From NCBI GenBank assembly GCA_036172665.1, contig CM069873.1, positions 33,036,001 through 33,100,000 of the forward strand: a stretch of DNA of 64,000 bases, written 5' to 3'. This DNA comes from Prosopocoilus inquinatus (Eukaryota; Arthropoda; Insecta; Coleoptera; Lucanidae). A model generated the notes under the pieces. That model worked only from the letters and a program-made list of their open reading frames with translations, made no database searches and was not told the origin of the DNA. This document shows, one piece after another, positions 9,989 to 22,147 of this stretch. The translations under genes and the position numbers were made by a program. Position 1 is the stretch's first letter, and each line of letters starts with the position of its first letter.

Positions 9989-12228
9989 ATGAGTGAAAAT
10001 TTGAGGCAAAAAAAGAAAGCAAGAGCAACAAATTTTACGCCAACAGAAATCGATCTGCTGAGCGAGTTGGCGAGTAAAATACGCAGGAGTTATACAATCA
10101 AAAAAATCAGATGTAATAACATGGAAGGAAAAAGAAGAGAAATGGGCCATTATTAAAAACGAATTTAATAGTGTAAATATTGGAGTACCAAGAACGATGT
10201 AAAGCCTAAAAACAAAGTATGATACCTTTTTTTTTTTTTTATCTGGTGTTTGCCCAACGGGGTCCTAAGTCATAGACTTGTCAGGACCTCAGGAGCAGGG
10301 GAATGTATTTTTGTGTGTGTAAAGTGTTCCATGGCTTTGTTACTTCCAAACCTCCTCGCCGTTGAAGGGGAAGTAATGTCGAATTTTCTCCCCAACACTA
10401 AATGGTACCTGAAGTGAGTAACAACCCTCGAGAATTATCTCGAGCGGATGCGAACCCACGACCTTACGATTGCGAGGCTGGTCCCTTACGACTAGACCGT
10501 TCAGGCATTAAAAAAGGAATTGCAAAAAAAGGCGGCAAATAATAAATTAGAAATGTATAAGGCAGGTGGAGGTGTTAATAAAGGCATACCATTTACGCCT
10601 CCTGAAGAAAAAATATACAATATAATCTGGCTCAGTGTTGAAGGTTTGCCAAGCAGACATGATGATGACAGTAAGTATATTAACGTATGTAAATTTGGTA
10701 ATGTATAATTATGTAACATTAGACAGCGAAGTAAATATATTTGTCTTTTGTAGATAGTAATTTTGAGAGTAGTTGCAATGGAAATCAAGACATACTGGAA
10801 CAAAACATAGAAGTTGAGACTGAGCATGAAATTGTGGAAATAGATAACACAGAAGCATCGTATATATGTACAAGTAAGTCATACTTTTCTGTAGGATGTG
10901 TTTTTTAATACTTGAGCAGTTGACATTAATATGCAAATTAGATAGTCATTTCTATATTTGAACACCAGTTTGAAGAAAGAATAATAGTTATTCATACTTT
11001 CTTCCGTATGACATAGTAAAATTTTTGTATAAAATTTGTCAAAACCACATTCAAGCAATAAACATTCACGATGGTAACCTGTCTCTCGCTTTGTAATAGA
11101 TTTCACACAAAAATTTACTTTAAATTTGAAGGTATATACTTTAAAATGAAGAATATATCTGTTTTCTTATTTTTTAAGTGACTAGTGAATTGTAATCTTT
11201 AGCTCTGTTATGAAAACAGCCTTAAAGCTTTTTTCTTCAATTTTTAGACAGGCAACCTACAATCTGTCAATATTTCTTTAGAAGGTGGGATTCAAACATT
11301 CAATAGTTCTATTGAAAGCTGTACTGCTTCCACAAGTCAAGAAATACCTTCAACTTCAACTCAAAATTCACGGTCAAAATGGAATCCTAATTAAAAAAAA
11401 AATCTGTTTCCAAGTCTCTGCAAGGTAAAGAGTGTAAATATTTTTTTATTATGACTAAGCATAGGATTTCAGTAAGTACACGCCATCGTTTCAGTAGCGC
11501 CGTAAAAATGTATCGAACATGCACATTGTGTAATGGGACGGTGAAAATAATTTACGGCGTTCTTACTAGGTGACGCAATGTCGTAATAAAGTTCGCCGGT
11601 CGATGTACAACTGGTCAACTAATTACTCTGAATATCTTTACACATTTAAACAAGAAGAATTGATTACACAACTGTAATTTTTTATTGCGGCAATAGTGCT
11701 CTGTTTTTTGTTATACTGAGTAACACCATTGCTGTAGCGGCGTTAATTGTTTGTTTACACGTTACGGTCTAATATCTTATATTGCCCGCTTCATTAGAAT
11801 TTGAACCGCGCAAAATATATTTATCCTATATACATATAATTATGACAAGTACTATAAAAGCAATAAAAGCTCAATTACAACATTATATTTAATTTAAATT
11901 TTAATTGCTCTCACTGTATATTATTTGTAGTAATCTTTTGAAATATTTTAGTGAAGAAAAATAATAAATTGTCAAGACCTCATGTTACTGAAAAAATTTG
12001 GCAGGAGCCAAGAAAAAACTGTTGGATTTACAGTATGAGTACTTACAGTTAGAAATGAATTTCAAAAGGAAGGAGGAAGAATTAAAAGTTAAAAAAGCTG
12101 AAGAGGAACTTCGTAGTACACAGTTAGATGTAGAAATCAAAACTGTTGAAAAACAAATAAAGGAAGAAACCTTAAAAAAAATAATGAATTCGGACCATTC
12201 TTTACGATTTGCGATAATTGAGTTGTGA
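9989..12228 (+). pseudogene. Harbinger Myb/SANT-like DNA-binding partner protein, broken
   Basis: The ATG at 9989 opens a basic segment and a Myb/SANT-like helix region (ARATNFTPTEIDLLSELASK). A stop or frameshift follows near 10045-10155. After the SINE the frame resumes at 10508 with a conserved tail (MYKAGGGVNKGIPFTPPEEK, 10552 on). Further pieces, separated by introns or decay, lie at 10753-10877. At 11955-12228 is a charged coiled coil (LDLQYEYLQLEMNFKRKEEE). In this family the protein assists transposase import and DNA binding. No intact ORF remains. Confidence 0.75.
10227..10507 (-). mobile_element. tRNA-derived SINE inserted in the Harbinger Myb gene
   Basis: Read on the minus strand it starts near CCTGAACGGTCTAGTCG and ends in A14 (plus-strand T run 10227-10240). 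A pol III A-box-like stretch (TGGTCTAGTCGTAAGGG type) and a B box (GTGGGTTCGCATCC, close to GGTTCGANTCC) lie about 30 bases apart near the 5' end, as in tRNA-derived SINEs. The Harbinger frame reads straight across when the insert is ignored. I cannot delimit a target-site duplication. Confidence 0.8.
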
Positions 12229-12689
12229 TAGTGGATGCATAAGGATGTTTTATTTCAACAATGCAGAGTATATTTATGTTGATAATACAGATATTTTTGA
12301 TAACCGTTTTTTTGTTGTTCATCTAAAGACATTATTCGATGATTGTGCATTCGATTTTCAGTTTCGAATAGCTCAAAAGTGATATGTTTGCCTTTACACT
12401 ATTCGATTTTCTATTCCAGGAGCTAGTTTCAGTTGAGATAAACTCTAATATAAAATCGAACAGAAAAATTAAATACAAATTCGAATAATGTAAACTAGCC
12501 TTAATATAAAATTCTGCTTTTAAACTTCCTTTTAATTTTTAAGATCATAATACTCATGTTATTTATGTATATTAAAAGTTTGTTTATTATTGGTACAATA
12601 AATACATTTTCAATTACATAAACATAATCGAAAAAAAGCAATTTAGCTTTTAAGAAATAAAAATTAAACTAGGTGAGCAAAATATTGAT

Positions 12690-14220
12690 TTATAAGTGCT
12701 GTTCTGGACCTTGGTTATTACGGATGATTTCTCCAGGCACCACCTCATCAATTAACTGCTGAATCTCTTGATCCACTCCCAATTCAGGCTCATTCTCCAG
12801 TATGGCGATATTATGTAAAATTGCTGTCGCAATAATAATATCTTGAGTTATTTCTAATTTTAAACGTGACCCCAAAGCTAAAATGGGAAACCTCCGTTTC
12901 CAAACACCGTTTCAATTGGATTCCTTGTTCTGATTTGTGATTCGTTGTACCTAACTTCAGGTTCTGTAGCAGGGTTTAGTAAAGGTGTCATGAGATACTG
13001 TGATACTGGATATCTACTATCCCCTAATATGAATGTATTCTCCATGCTCAAAATGTGCTTTAAGCGATAAATTATCAAATACATTTATATCGTTAGATGG
13101 TCCTGGCCATCTTGCTACTATATTACGAATTTTTAATTGATTATCAAATGCTAACATCACATTTAACGAAAAATATCCCTTTCTGTTGCGATTCCTTTCA
13201 GCTTGCTCTCCGCCTGGGCTCTGAATTTTAATGCGAGTGTCATCAACAGCCAACAGCACCCTAGGGAATGATGCTATCCTGTAAAAACCTTGTTGGATGA
13301 TAGGTTTTTCTTGGGTATCCGGCGTTTTTAAAAAATTGTTTTTTATCTCGCATATTGCTGTAGTTACCCTTTTTATTACGATTGATGCAGTTGACTTATC
13401 TACTCCAGCAAAATCGCCAACAGAAATCAGCATATTGCCAGAAGCATAAAATCGTAAACAAAGAAGCAGCTGCTGGAGCGGTGTTAAAGCATGGTTTCTA
13501 AAAATCATAAATTGTACCGGATAAAAAAGTCAACAAAAAATTATTATTACGTTTCTATCTTCAAATTGAAAATTATGAGCATTTAAATATTGGTTAGTTA
13601 ACTTAGTTTTTATAAAAATAGTTTGGTGATACTGCGTTTGATGGAGATGCGCGCTGTCTTGAGGTTTTGGAAATTGGAGGTACATCGAGACAAACATCAA
13701 CAGTTAACAAACGTCCACCTACTTATGAATGCACCACTAATTTTCAAAACATATTTAAACGCAGTATAAATGCGAGCGCTTTCTCTTTGCGCGTACCTTC
13801 AGCAAAATGTATCTTTATAAATTGGCTGAATTCTAGTTATCCGCTCTTTTAACTGATTGGTTGATTTAAAATATCTGACTGTTTCAACATTCAGAAATTT
13901 GAAATCAACCAATCACGCTTTTAATGTATAAAATTGTAAACATTACAAAAGTTTCATGAACGTATAATAACCTATAATAAATATCTGTCAGTTGGAAATC
14001 GAATTCTATTTTCAATTAGTGGTAACAAGTTCTAAATAGCATTCTTGGAAAGTCGAAATCTGTTAATAAATTCCATGTCGTTCGAGTAATTCATGTGATC
14101 TGGCCGTTGACAAATTACATGCACTCTTCTATTTAGGCCTATAGCGTTTGCTAAATCATATATATTATCATCCGAATCAGATTCGTCGGAAAATATATTT
14201 ACATTTTCCACATTATCCAT
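12690..14220 (-). pseudogene. Harbinger DDE transposase (HARBI1-like), broken
   Basis: The N-terminal piece starts at 14220 with an acidic leader and ends in FRLSKNAI followed by a TAG where the frame continues. After a non-coding stretch (intron or decay, about 13510-13970), the nuclease core is open at 13508-13017: LTPLQQLLLCLRFYASGN, then VLLAVDDTRIKIQSP with the first catalytic Asp, then WPGPSNDINVFDN. After a frameshift, 13084-12878 has FILGDSRYPVSQYLMTPLLN and RTRNPIETVFG (last acidic residue). The C-terminus is at 12875-12690. At least one stop and two frameshifts make it non-functional. Confidence 0.88.
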
Positions 14221-14459
14221 TTTTAATTTTAATTCAAATACAAAGAAGTTGAATCGTACAATTCCTCATGCACATTTATGTCTCCCCTCTACTTGTTTAG
14301 CGCTAACAAGCAAATTTACTGGCTGTTAGTTTACCTCCTTGTTAACACGAATTTATGTCATTGTTAAGACTACCAATACTTTGATAAACTCATTTTCTGA
14401 GGTAACAATCGGATAACACTAACAGTCACTTTAACAATCGATTGAAAAACCGGGCCTAA

Positions 14460-15859
14460 GGCCCGATTTTTCAAGTGATTGGTAAAGTGATAGTTACTTA
14501 CCACTGGGATAATTGAACCTCCTTGATAAAGTGCTTGTTAAACAAAATCTCCATTTTCAATTATAAATCAAATACCAAAGAAGTAGAGTCGTACAGTTAC
14601 TCGTACACATTTATGTATCCCCTCTACATGTTTATCGCTACCAAGCAAATTTACTGGCTGTTAGTTTACCTCCTTGTTAAAAGGAATTTATGTCATTGTT
14701 AAGACTACCAATACTTTGATAAACTCATTTTCTGAGCTAACAATCGAATAACACTAACAGTCACTTTACCAATCGATTGGTAAAGTGATGGTGACTTACC
14801 ACTGGGATAAGTCTTTGGTAACATGCTTGTTAAACAAAATCTCCATTTTTAATTATAAATCAAATACCACAGAAGTAGAGTCGTTGCACGTATCCATTTA
14901 TGTATCCCCTCTATATGTTTACCGCTACCAAGCAAATTTACTGGCTGTTAGTTTATCTCCTTGTTAAAAGGAATTTATGTCATTGTTAAGACTACCAATA
15001 CTTTGATAAACTCATTTTCTGAGCTAACAATCGAATAACACTAACAGTCACTTTACCAATCGATTGGTAAAGTGATGGTGACTTACCACTGGGATAAGTC
15101 TTTGGTAACATGCTTGTTAAACAAAATCTCCATTTTCAATTAAAAATCAAATACCACAGAAGTAGAGTCGTTGCATGTATCCATTTATGTATCCCCTCTA
15201 CCTACATGTTTACTGCTACCAAGCAAATTTACTGGCTGTTAGTTTACCTCCTTGTTAAAAGGAATTTATGTCATTGTTAAGACTACCAATACTTTGATAA
15301 ACTCATTTTCTGAGCTAACAATCGAATAACACTAACAGTCACTTTACCAATCGATTGGTAAAGTGATGGTGACTTACCACTGGGATAAGTCTTTGGTAAC
15401 ATGCTTGTTAAACAAAATCTCCATTTTCAATTATAAATCAAATACTACAGAAGTAGAGTCGTTGCTCGTACCCATTTATGTATCCCCTCTACATGTTTAC
15501 CGCTACCAAGCAAATTTACTGGCTGTTACCTCCTTGTTAAAAGGAATTTATGTCATTGTTAAGACTACCAATACTTTGATAAACTCATTTTCTGAGGTAG
15601 CAATCGGATAACACTAACAGTCACTTTACCAATCGATTGAAAAACCGGGCCTTTGATAAACTCATTTTCTGTGCCAACAATCGGGTAACACTTAGGTCCA
15701 ATTTTACAAATGGGGCTCAACTTTGAGCTGAGGTTTAAACCCTTAGCAACGATTATTTCAACAATTGTTGTGAAGGATTTAAGCTTCGGCTCAAAGTTAA
15801 ACCGTCATTGTAAAACTGGGCGTAATAGTCACTTTACCAATCGATTGAAAAACCGGGCC
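14460..15859. repeat. Tandem array of Harbinger-derived MITE units (four full plus a fifth partial)
   Basis: Units begin at gattggtaaagtgat near 14477, 14775, 15062 and 15353, spacings of about 298, 287 and 291 bp. Each unit joins the left end of the neighbouring Harbinger (TTACTTACCACTGGGATAA, TGCTTGTTAAACAAAATC) to its right end (TTTGATAAACTCATTTTCTG), so the unit is an internal-deletion derivative. Units share a merged inverted repeat at their junctions. The array abuts the parent element across a shared TAA. A fifth right-end fragment (15651-15859) is split by another MITE. Confidence 0.85.
15695..15822. mobile_element. Small foldback MITE nested in the Harbinger array
   Basis: 128 bp with inverted ends GGTCCAATTTTACAA and TTGTAAAACTGGGCG (imperfect) and a middle palindrome around TTAGCAACGATTATTT. 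It is flanked by TTA/TAA, a Harbinger-type 3-bp target. It interrupts the fifth MITE unit, so it is younger than the array. A related copy lies at 61129-61262. Confidence 0.7.
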
Positions 15860-16352
15860 TTAAAGGGGCGCGGTACCAAATCTTTCACAGAGAGTTTCTC
15901 CGTTACGCCTCAATCAAATGTCACCAAACTAGGAGGTCTACTTCACATCTACCTAGAGAAGCAATTTTCCTATTTGAGATAAATTTGATGCGAGAGTTTT
16001 TGAGAAACTCTCAAAAAATGAAAATCCAACACATTTATATGAGAAAATGTCCTTATGGTAAAATCCGTTAATGTAACATAGATGGCGATGAAATCGGCAA
16101 ACTCATGACAAGCTTTGTTAGCCCCGCCTTCGGTAATAAAAACAAGCGAGTACAGTTTAGAATAGTTTTTTCTGATGTCTGATTTTGATACCTGGGATCA
16201 AATCGCTTATAAAAACTAGTAACTGAATCTTTTTTTGTCTATTTTCTTCAAAGATGTGAAATAGTGCGAGGAAAAAATTTTGGGCAAGCGTTCTTTTCTG
16301 ATATTAGAATTATTTTTCCTTTAAAAGTTTCTGCTTTTATAAACCCCATCAA
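15860..16352. other. Non-coding stretch between MITE array and non-LTR fragment
   Basis: AT-rich. I see no coding frame, RNA gene or clear repeat. The only structure noted is a short inverted pair around 15990-16015 (GAGAGTTTTTGAGAAACTCTC). Confidence 0.4.
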
Positions 16353-17340
16353 AAGACTGGTGTTCCCCAGGAGTCCGTGCTGGGACCATTAATCTTTTTA
16401 TTGTATATTAATGACTTGGTTGACTTTGTTAAAGCATCACATCACCATCTTTGCTGACTATACGTCAATGGCTGTCTCAGCGAGGACCCCAGAGGAACTT
16501 AATCTTAAAGTCGCTAGTGTCTCCTCTCAGTTCGGTGACTGGTGCCTTAGAAACGGACTGATCTTAAATGTTAACAAAACTGTCGTGATACGATTATTCA
16601 ACAGGAAATTTCCAAACAGTAACGTTTATAACATTAACAACAAACGAATTGAATCGTGACCGACCACAAGGTTTCTTGGCATACATATTAACCAGCAGCT
16701 GAGCTGGGAGGAGAAAATTGACCACGTTTGCAGACGACTAAATAAAGTGTACTTCGCAATCTCTCAACTGAAATCTACATTGAGCTCTTACAATTTACTC
16801 GAAATCTATTTTGCAATGGCTTATAGTTGCCTGACTTAGAATCTAATTATCTGGGGTAATGCTCCAAACAGTGGCAGAGTGTTTTTATCACAGAAAAGAC
16901 TGCTGAGACTCATCTTCAACCTGAAACCCAGAGACTCATGCAAAAATGTTATCAAAACTTTTGGTCTGTTAACGCTTCCCGCCATTTACATTTTTAAATG
17001 TTTAGTCTTTGTCAAAAGTAACATCGCGGAATTTCAGAAAAATGGCTATTTTCATGATTACAACACCCGAACCAAAAACTTTCTTTCTGTGCAAAAACAC
17101 CATACCACCAAATTTTAACATTCGCCTGTATATGTGGCTTGATACCCTTTACAATAAATTGCCCGAAGAAGTACGAGACTTGGACATGCATAGGTTTAAG
17201 AATATTATTAAACAATTTCTATGTAATAATGTATACTACTCCGTTGCTGATTAAGGATAAAATTCTGCTTAGGTAGAATTCCCTAACGTAGTTACTGAGA
17301 TGAACATCCTTTCTTGTATTGGCCAAGTACGAATAAATAT
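16353..17340 (+). pseudogene. Non-LTR retrotransposon reverse transcriptase, 3' fragment
   Basis: The fragment starts inside the RT domain at KTGVPQESVLGPL and LLYINDLVDF. After a small deletion the catalytic region is seen as TIFADYTSMAV (F-A-D-Y-T where F-A-D-D-T is expected, so the second Asp is lost). It continues through WCLRNGLILNVNKTVVIRL and a C-terminal thumb region (FLGIHINQQLSWEEKIDHVC). At least three stops or frameshifts occur. The GVPQxSVLGP motif fits the Jockey/CR1/I group; I cannot choose between clades. It is a 5'-truncated, dead copy. Confidence 0.85.
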
Positions 17341-17363
17341 TAATATTATTATTATTATTATTA
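17331..17363 (+). repeat. (ATT)n tail of the non-LTR element
   Basis: GAATAAATATTAATATTATT and further ATT units follow the ORF remnant. A 3' trinucleotide tail in place of poly(A) is typical of some non-LTR clades, for example I-like elements. Confidence 0.6.
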
Positions 17364-19204
17364 AGAGCACCTCAAAATTTTGAATTTAGCCATACTTCAG
17401 AGTAATTATAGCAAAGGTTAATTAGGTAGTAATGTAGTTGTAATAATAACAATACATTAGTAAATATAGGCAGAGGCGGCCTTAATAGTTGCGAGGCTCC
17501 GGGCGAGAAATTTCTGAGGGGCCCTTGTTGTAGGGGAAAAAGTTTGTCCTCTTCCCCATTATAAAGAGCAGAAATAAGTTTTAAAAAGTAGGTAAAATAA
17601 CTTCAAGTGATTGTTATTTATTTATTTATTATTAAAGATTAAAATGTAAAATGAAATATTCTCAAACTGAACAAATGAAAAAAAGTCAATCTAATTGATA
17701 ATTAAAAAATAAAAAAATAAAAAATCGTATTAAATAAAATCAAACGAAAGAAAAAACAAGAAACAAAAAAATTGATAAATGAAAATTAAATAAAATAAAA
17801 ATAAAATAAAAATAAAATAAACAAAAATTATAAAAAAATTAATCATTAAATGTTAAAAAAAAATATAATTAAAAAGTAAAAACAAATCGTATAAAAGAGA
17901 AAACATCAATTGGGGATCGATCGAAGGGATAAAAATTTAAAATAAATTCAAATCGAGTAAACAAAAAAAATACCGAAGAAGGGGAATAAATGGCGATCGA
18001 TCGAAGGGATTAAAATGTAAAATAAACTCAAATTAAGTAAATAAAAAAAAACAAAAACAAAATACGATCAACTGATAATTAAAAAATAAAATCGCATCGA
18101 ATGAAAGATAAATTGATAAAATAAAAATAATTTAAATGAAATCGAATAAAAGAAAATATACGTCGATCAATTAATTATACAGTGTGGAACAGATAAATTC
18201 GATATCTTCAAGATTAATTAAAAAAAAAAAAAAAAACGCTCAGACTCGTCAGTTTTGTCTAATTAAAGCATTAAAAAAATTAAATAAACACTCGCCCAGC
18301 TACTTGTAAACACCTGGTAGTATAAAAAATAGTGTTTGGAAGGGGCAAAAAATTAGGCGAAATCGACGTGTCCACATGACTTTTTAAAAAATTTATCGCC
18401 TTAAAAATATCGACGAATTTATCCGCTGCTTAGTTTTCCGCAACACATATCTTACTATAATTTTTTTGAGGTTAGGAAAATAATTTTACCATTTAGGCAC
18501 AAAATATCAAAATCTAAATGGCTGCAAAGTTACTTATTGAAAACGGGTAGTGCCTTCTAGGTGTATAACTAATTTATTTTCAGAAAGACTTTTTCATTAG
18601 TAACCTTTTATGTATCTTTGCCAACTTTGCTATCGGTTAGGGTTTAGTCAGAAAATAGAAAAATCTAAATGCCTGTAGTCTTTTTTTGCAAAACTGTTTA
18701 ATTTAGAATTTTAAGTCGGCAGATTCTACATACACAGATAAACAAATGCTTTAGGTTACAAATGAATAACTCTTTTTGAAAATAAATTAAATAAGCACGG
18801 AAAAGGCAATAAAGTACACCTGTTTTCAATAAGAATTTCTGGAGACAATTAGATTTTAAAAATCAAAAGTAACAAACACAAAAAAGAAATTCCTATGGAA
18901 TGCTTCTTTCTAAAAATTTATTGACTAAAGCTGACTTTCTAACCTCGAAAAAGTTATAGTAAAATATGTGTTGTGGCAACCCTGTTTTTCACGTTTCAGT
19001 TTACGGTAATTAACTAAAACCACCTATAATTGTGACTTATTTTTATTGTAGGACCTCATACCAACTATCATCCAAATCGGTTCAGGCGTTCCTTTGTTAT
19101 AAGAAAAATTAACTTTCTCTTCAAGAACTTTTTGAAGAAGACCACCGGCTTAACGAAGCGGTTTTAGATATAGATAAGTTCGGTTAAATCGTCGTATTTT
19201 GAGG
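17364..19204. other. Non-coding, with A-rich low-complexity tract 17590-18240
   Basis: 17590-18240 is built from AAAATAAAATAAA-like runs with two copies of GATCGATCGAAGGGAT (about 17915 and 17995) and an A run at 18221-18235. A CAGAGGCGGCC motif at 17471 resembles a hAT terminus, but I found no partner end. 18250-19204 is AT-rich with no coding frame. Confidence 0.5.
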
Positions 19205-19970
19205 TCATGAATCTTTAATAAAATTATTTAAAGTGATTATTTCATAGTTGTAGCTCCTACCTTCTTTCACTTTCATTTCTATCAAAATGATAAATTGTCT
19301 CGGTAGGTAATACGATGTGGGATCTCCGTATTAATTTAATCGTCCCGGATACAATTATCTGTAACAATTTATATTTTACCGCCATTGTTAATTTGGTAAA
19401 ATAAAAACCTTATTATGGAGTATTATCATGCTAACGGTAATGCTTAACCTTTCATCAGTGTGACACATACACATCTTCTTGCATCGAAATTGTCACAGGG
19501 CTTCGTTACCTAAATTAGCGGCCCCAATTCCAAATTGAAGGAAATTGTCACAGGGCTTCGTTACCTAAATTAGCGGCCCCAATTCCAAATTGAAGGAAAT
19601 TTGGTCTGATTGGAACATGAATTGCATCCAATAACTACACATTTAAATCTTTTGCAGATCTTGCGAGGTCCATTTTTCTCAAACTCTGTTTATATTGGAG
19701 ATTATTCTTTGGTCACACAAAAATAATTTAATCATCAACAATGTTTATTTAACGGACAATTTGATTTAACCCATTATACTTGTGCCAGTTCTTTAATTTA
19801 CTTAAACGATCACCATCACCGCCATCACTAAAGCAATTAACATTGACATGCGACATTTTATTCGCGCCAAATTTACAATTACTCCTAGCGCCATCTTTGC
19901 GGATAAATACGTTACTAAAACAGCCTGGACAAAAATTTTTAATTGCCAAAAAACCTCTCTCCTGGCCTTA
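19205..19970 (-). repeat. Dispersed repeat, copy A (inverted relative to copy B at 44568-51375)
   Basis: Read on the minus strand, this block matches 44568-45092 and then 51181-51375. Shared marks are the stretch from AGGAGAGAGG through ATTGCCAAT-like sequence, GCAATTCATGTTCCAATCAG and GTTACAGATA. Both copies keep a 66-72 codon ORF containing FCPGCFSNVFIRKDGARSNC (19749-19949 here) with one visible residue change. I do not recognise the ORF. The block is a transposable element or a duplicated segment of unknown class. Confidence 0.75.
19486..19595. repeat. 55-bp direct duplication within copy A
   Basis: Two adjacent 55-bp copies start GAAATTGTCACAGGGCTTCG (19486 and 19541). Copy B has this segment once, so the duplication arose after the two copies diverged. 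Confidence 0.9.
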
Positions 19971-21414
19971 AGGCTGGGTAATTTCCATTTTTAGTAAAAT
20001 TGTCACGACAGATGGTGCAAACATACACAAAGCCGCCGTATAGGTAAACAAAGCGATGCAATCCCAAAAACGCCGATGGGAATCCGATACAGCACGAGCG
20101 GCCGTATTTACTCACGCCCTTCCCTTCCAGGAGCGAGGATGAGGAGCTTAATTCTCGAATCATCAATCGAGAGAACAAACTCGTAAGAGAATGTGTTACG
20201 TTCTTTTTGAGAATCTGTTCTCTCGATTCGAGAATAAAGCCCCAAAGAGATGGAAAAGACTTTGCTACCTATATGACTCTTTCAAATTGAAATTTAAATG
20301 TAGGGAGCGCACGCAGCGGAAGATGCAAAGCAAAACTGTAATAAACAGACGAAGGTGGCTGCACATTAGCTTGTTTTAAGAAAGCGATTCGTGTATTGTT
20401 TTGACTTCAGCACATGTTGGTATTCAATTGAGAATAGACAGGGCCCCCGTAACCATGTGTGCAAAGCGTGCAATGCACGCGGGCGCCGTGTTCAAGGGGT
20501 GGCAATTAGCCTCTTGACCACTCTACATGTTTTGTCAATTTTTTCGACAAAAAAATTTATCGGAAACAGTTTCTTGTTTGGTAAAAATGATTCGAAAAAA
20601 CTATCCAAAAGACTGAACTCTCTTGATAAAGCCGTCAGCGTCACAGCAAAACGTCGACTAAAATAAAACTGTTAATTGCGGCAATTAAAAGTAGAAAAGT
20701 TCAATTTTTGTGATTTTCATGTGCTAAATTTTTCATAAAAATAATTTTATAAGGTTAAAACATAAATGATGTAAGCTGTTAAGGTTTGGTTAGAAAATAA
20801 ACAAATTAAATTTTAAAATTAAATTTTACTTTTTTTTACTTTTAAATTACAAATTTAAATTTGTTTTTGCTTTTGTGATTTTGTTTCTTCGTTTCTAATA
20901 TTTAATAACAAGCGGGTTTCGCAGGGGGGGAGGGCTCTGAACAGTGACAGAGGCCACTTCAACAGGTTTCGGGCCCGAACCTCTCTATACTCTTGTTGCA
21001 CACTCTGTGGCCCCCGCAGATATGTTAAATGTTTTTTTGTTGCTTTTAATTTTTTTCATAATTTTGATAATTGAATTTGCATGCCCCAACTCATTCGGGG
21101 GCTCGCGGCAGCTAGAAACTTGAAAAAAATAGAAGGAAAATGTTTAAAAAAGCGAAGGAGAATGTTTACCAAAAGTTGAAAAACTTTTTAAAAAAATTCC
21201 CTAATGTTTAAAGAATTTTTAATTTTGTTTTTGTTTTTTTTTGTCATATTGAATTTTTTTTTATAATTGACTGTTTTTGCATGCCACAACTTATCTGTCA
21301 GAGGGCGCCAAAATATGGAGTGGCACGTGGGCGGCTTTTAGCCTCGCGGGGGTCCTGAGAATTGATATACACTGTGTCCCGGGACGTAATATCACCACTT
21401 CACCCACGTGATAA
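19971..21414. other. Non-coding, mixed repeat remnants
   Basis: An imperfect inverted pair built on TTCTCGAATC and GATTCGAGAA lies at 20150-20240. GC-richer patches (20440-20520, 20920-21020, 21290-21390) look like ends of older elements. ORFs here are short and show no family I know. Confidence 0.35.
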
Positions 21415-21860
21415 TCAGTTCAAACTGCTGTTTCAGCCCTATTTGAGGTTTCATCAAAAGCGATTTACAACAAAATTTTTTAAAACTTTCATTATGCTTT
21501 GACAGCAAGGCTGGCTTCAATTGTCAATCCTAATGCAATGTTAGTATGTAAATTATTCATTATTATTACATCGCAATTGCGATTATCATTGGTCGAATCG
21601 TTTAGGTTTGCAGTGGAATTCTCGGTTTACAGAAGCGTAGCGAAGCGTGAAGATCCAAATAGGATTGAAACAGCTGAACAGAAGTTGGTCGAATGATTCA
21701 CTGCAATCAACAACGATTTACAACAATTTTTTTTTAAATCTTTATGCTTTGACAGCAAGCATGACCATTTTGTATAGGGTGTCTTATTATATAGCAAATT
21801 GACTTCAATTTGTCACTCCTGATGCAATGTTAGGTCTCAAAAAACAATCGATGTCGCTGT
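21415..21860. mobile_element. Old, decayed retrozyme insertion
   Basis: Diverged matches to the 312-bp repeat occur as an inverted pair: antisense about 21418-21470 and sense about 21580-21720, with the shared TTCATTATGCTTTGACAGCA block. Both hammerheads are broken. On the minus strand C3 is T (TTGATGA) and stem III is lost. On the plus strand C3 is G (GTGAAGA) and the cleavage triplet is gone. It keeps the inverted layout of the young insertions. Confidence 0.75.
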
Positions 21861-21880
21861 TTAAACTATTTATAATTTTA

Positions 21881-22147
21881 AAGTTTACCTAATCGTTTCT
21901 TTTTTCACCTAATACTCAATTCAAATAAAAGAAGCTGATAAAGTAAACCGTTTTTCAAGAATACGACGTATTTTTTGTGATAATCCAAAAAATTTAGATA
22001 TCTATCAGCAGTGTTAATGTCTTTTAAAATAACGAAAATTACAAAACATGTCGCATTCTTGAAAAACGGTTTGCCTTATTCGTTTTTTTTTTTTTTTTAA
22101 TTTGAATTGATTATTAGGAGAACGAAGAAATGATTAGGTGAACTTAA
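21881..22147. mobile_element. Foldback MITE, 267 bp
   Basis: The left arm AAGTTTACCTAATCGTTTC, CTCAATTCAAAT and AAACCGTTTTTCAAGAAT is mirrored by ATTCTTGAAAAACGGTTT, AATTTGAATTGA and GAAATGATTAGGTGAACTT. Arms are about 85 bp and imperfect, with a T16 run inserted in the right arm. Confidence 0.75.

Larger units (their letters stand above)
9724..14456. mobile_element. PIF/Harbinger DNA transposon, degenerate
   Basis: Terminal inverted repeats of about 35-40 bp begin GGCCCGGTTTTTCAAT at the left and end ATTGAAAAACCGGGCC at the right. They are flanked by TTA and TAA, which fits the family's 3-bp TWA target. The element holds a Myb/SANT-like protein gene (plus strand) and a DDE nuclease gene (minus strand), convergent, as in autonomous Harbingers. 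Both genes are broken. A SINE has inserted into the first. Confidence 0.88.

Noticed and set aside
10227..10507. Functional tRNA gene
   Set aside because: A- and B-box-like sequences exist, but no cloverleaf can be drawn, and the body plus poly(A) make it a SINE.
16353..17340. Penelope-like RT that could drive the retrozyme
   Set aside because: The motifs (GVPQESVLGPL, FADYTS) are those of a non-LTR RT, there is no GIY-YIG part, and the copy is dead. No Penelope-type gene is seen in the window.
19939..20178. Small protein with CTIC motif on the minus strand
   Set aside because: Only 79 codons, no second copy with the same frame, and no recognised family.
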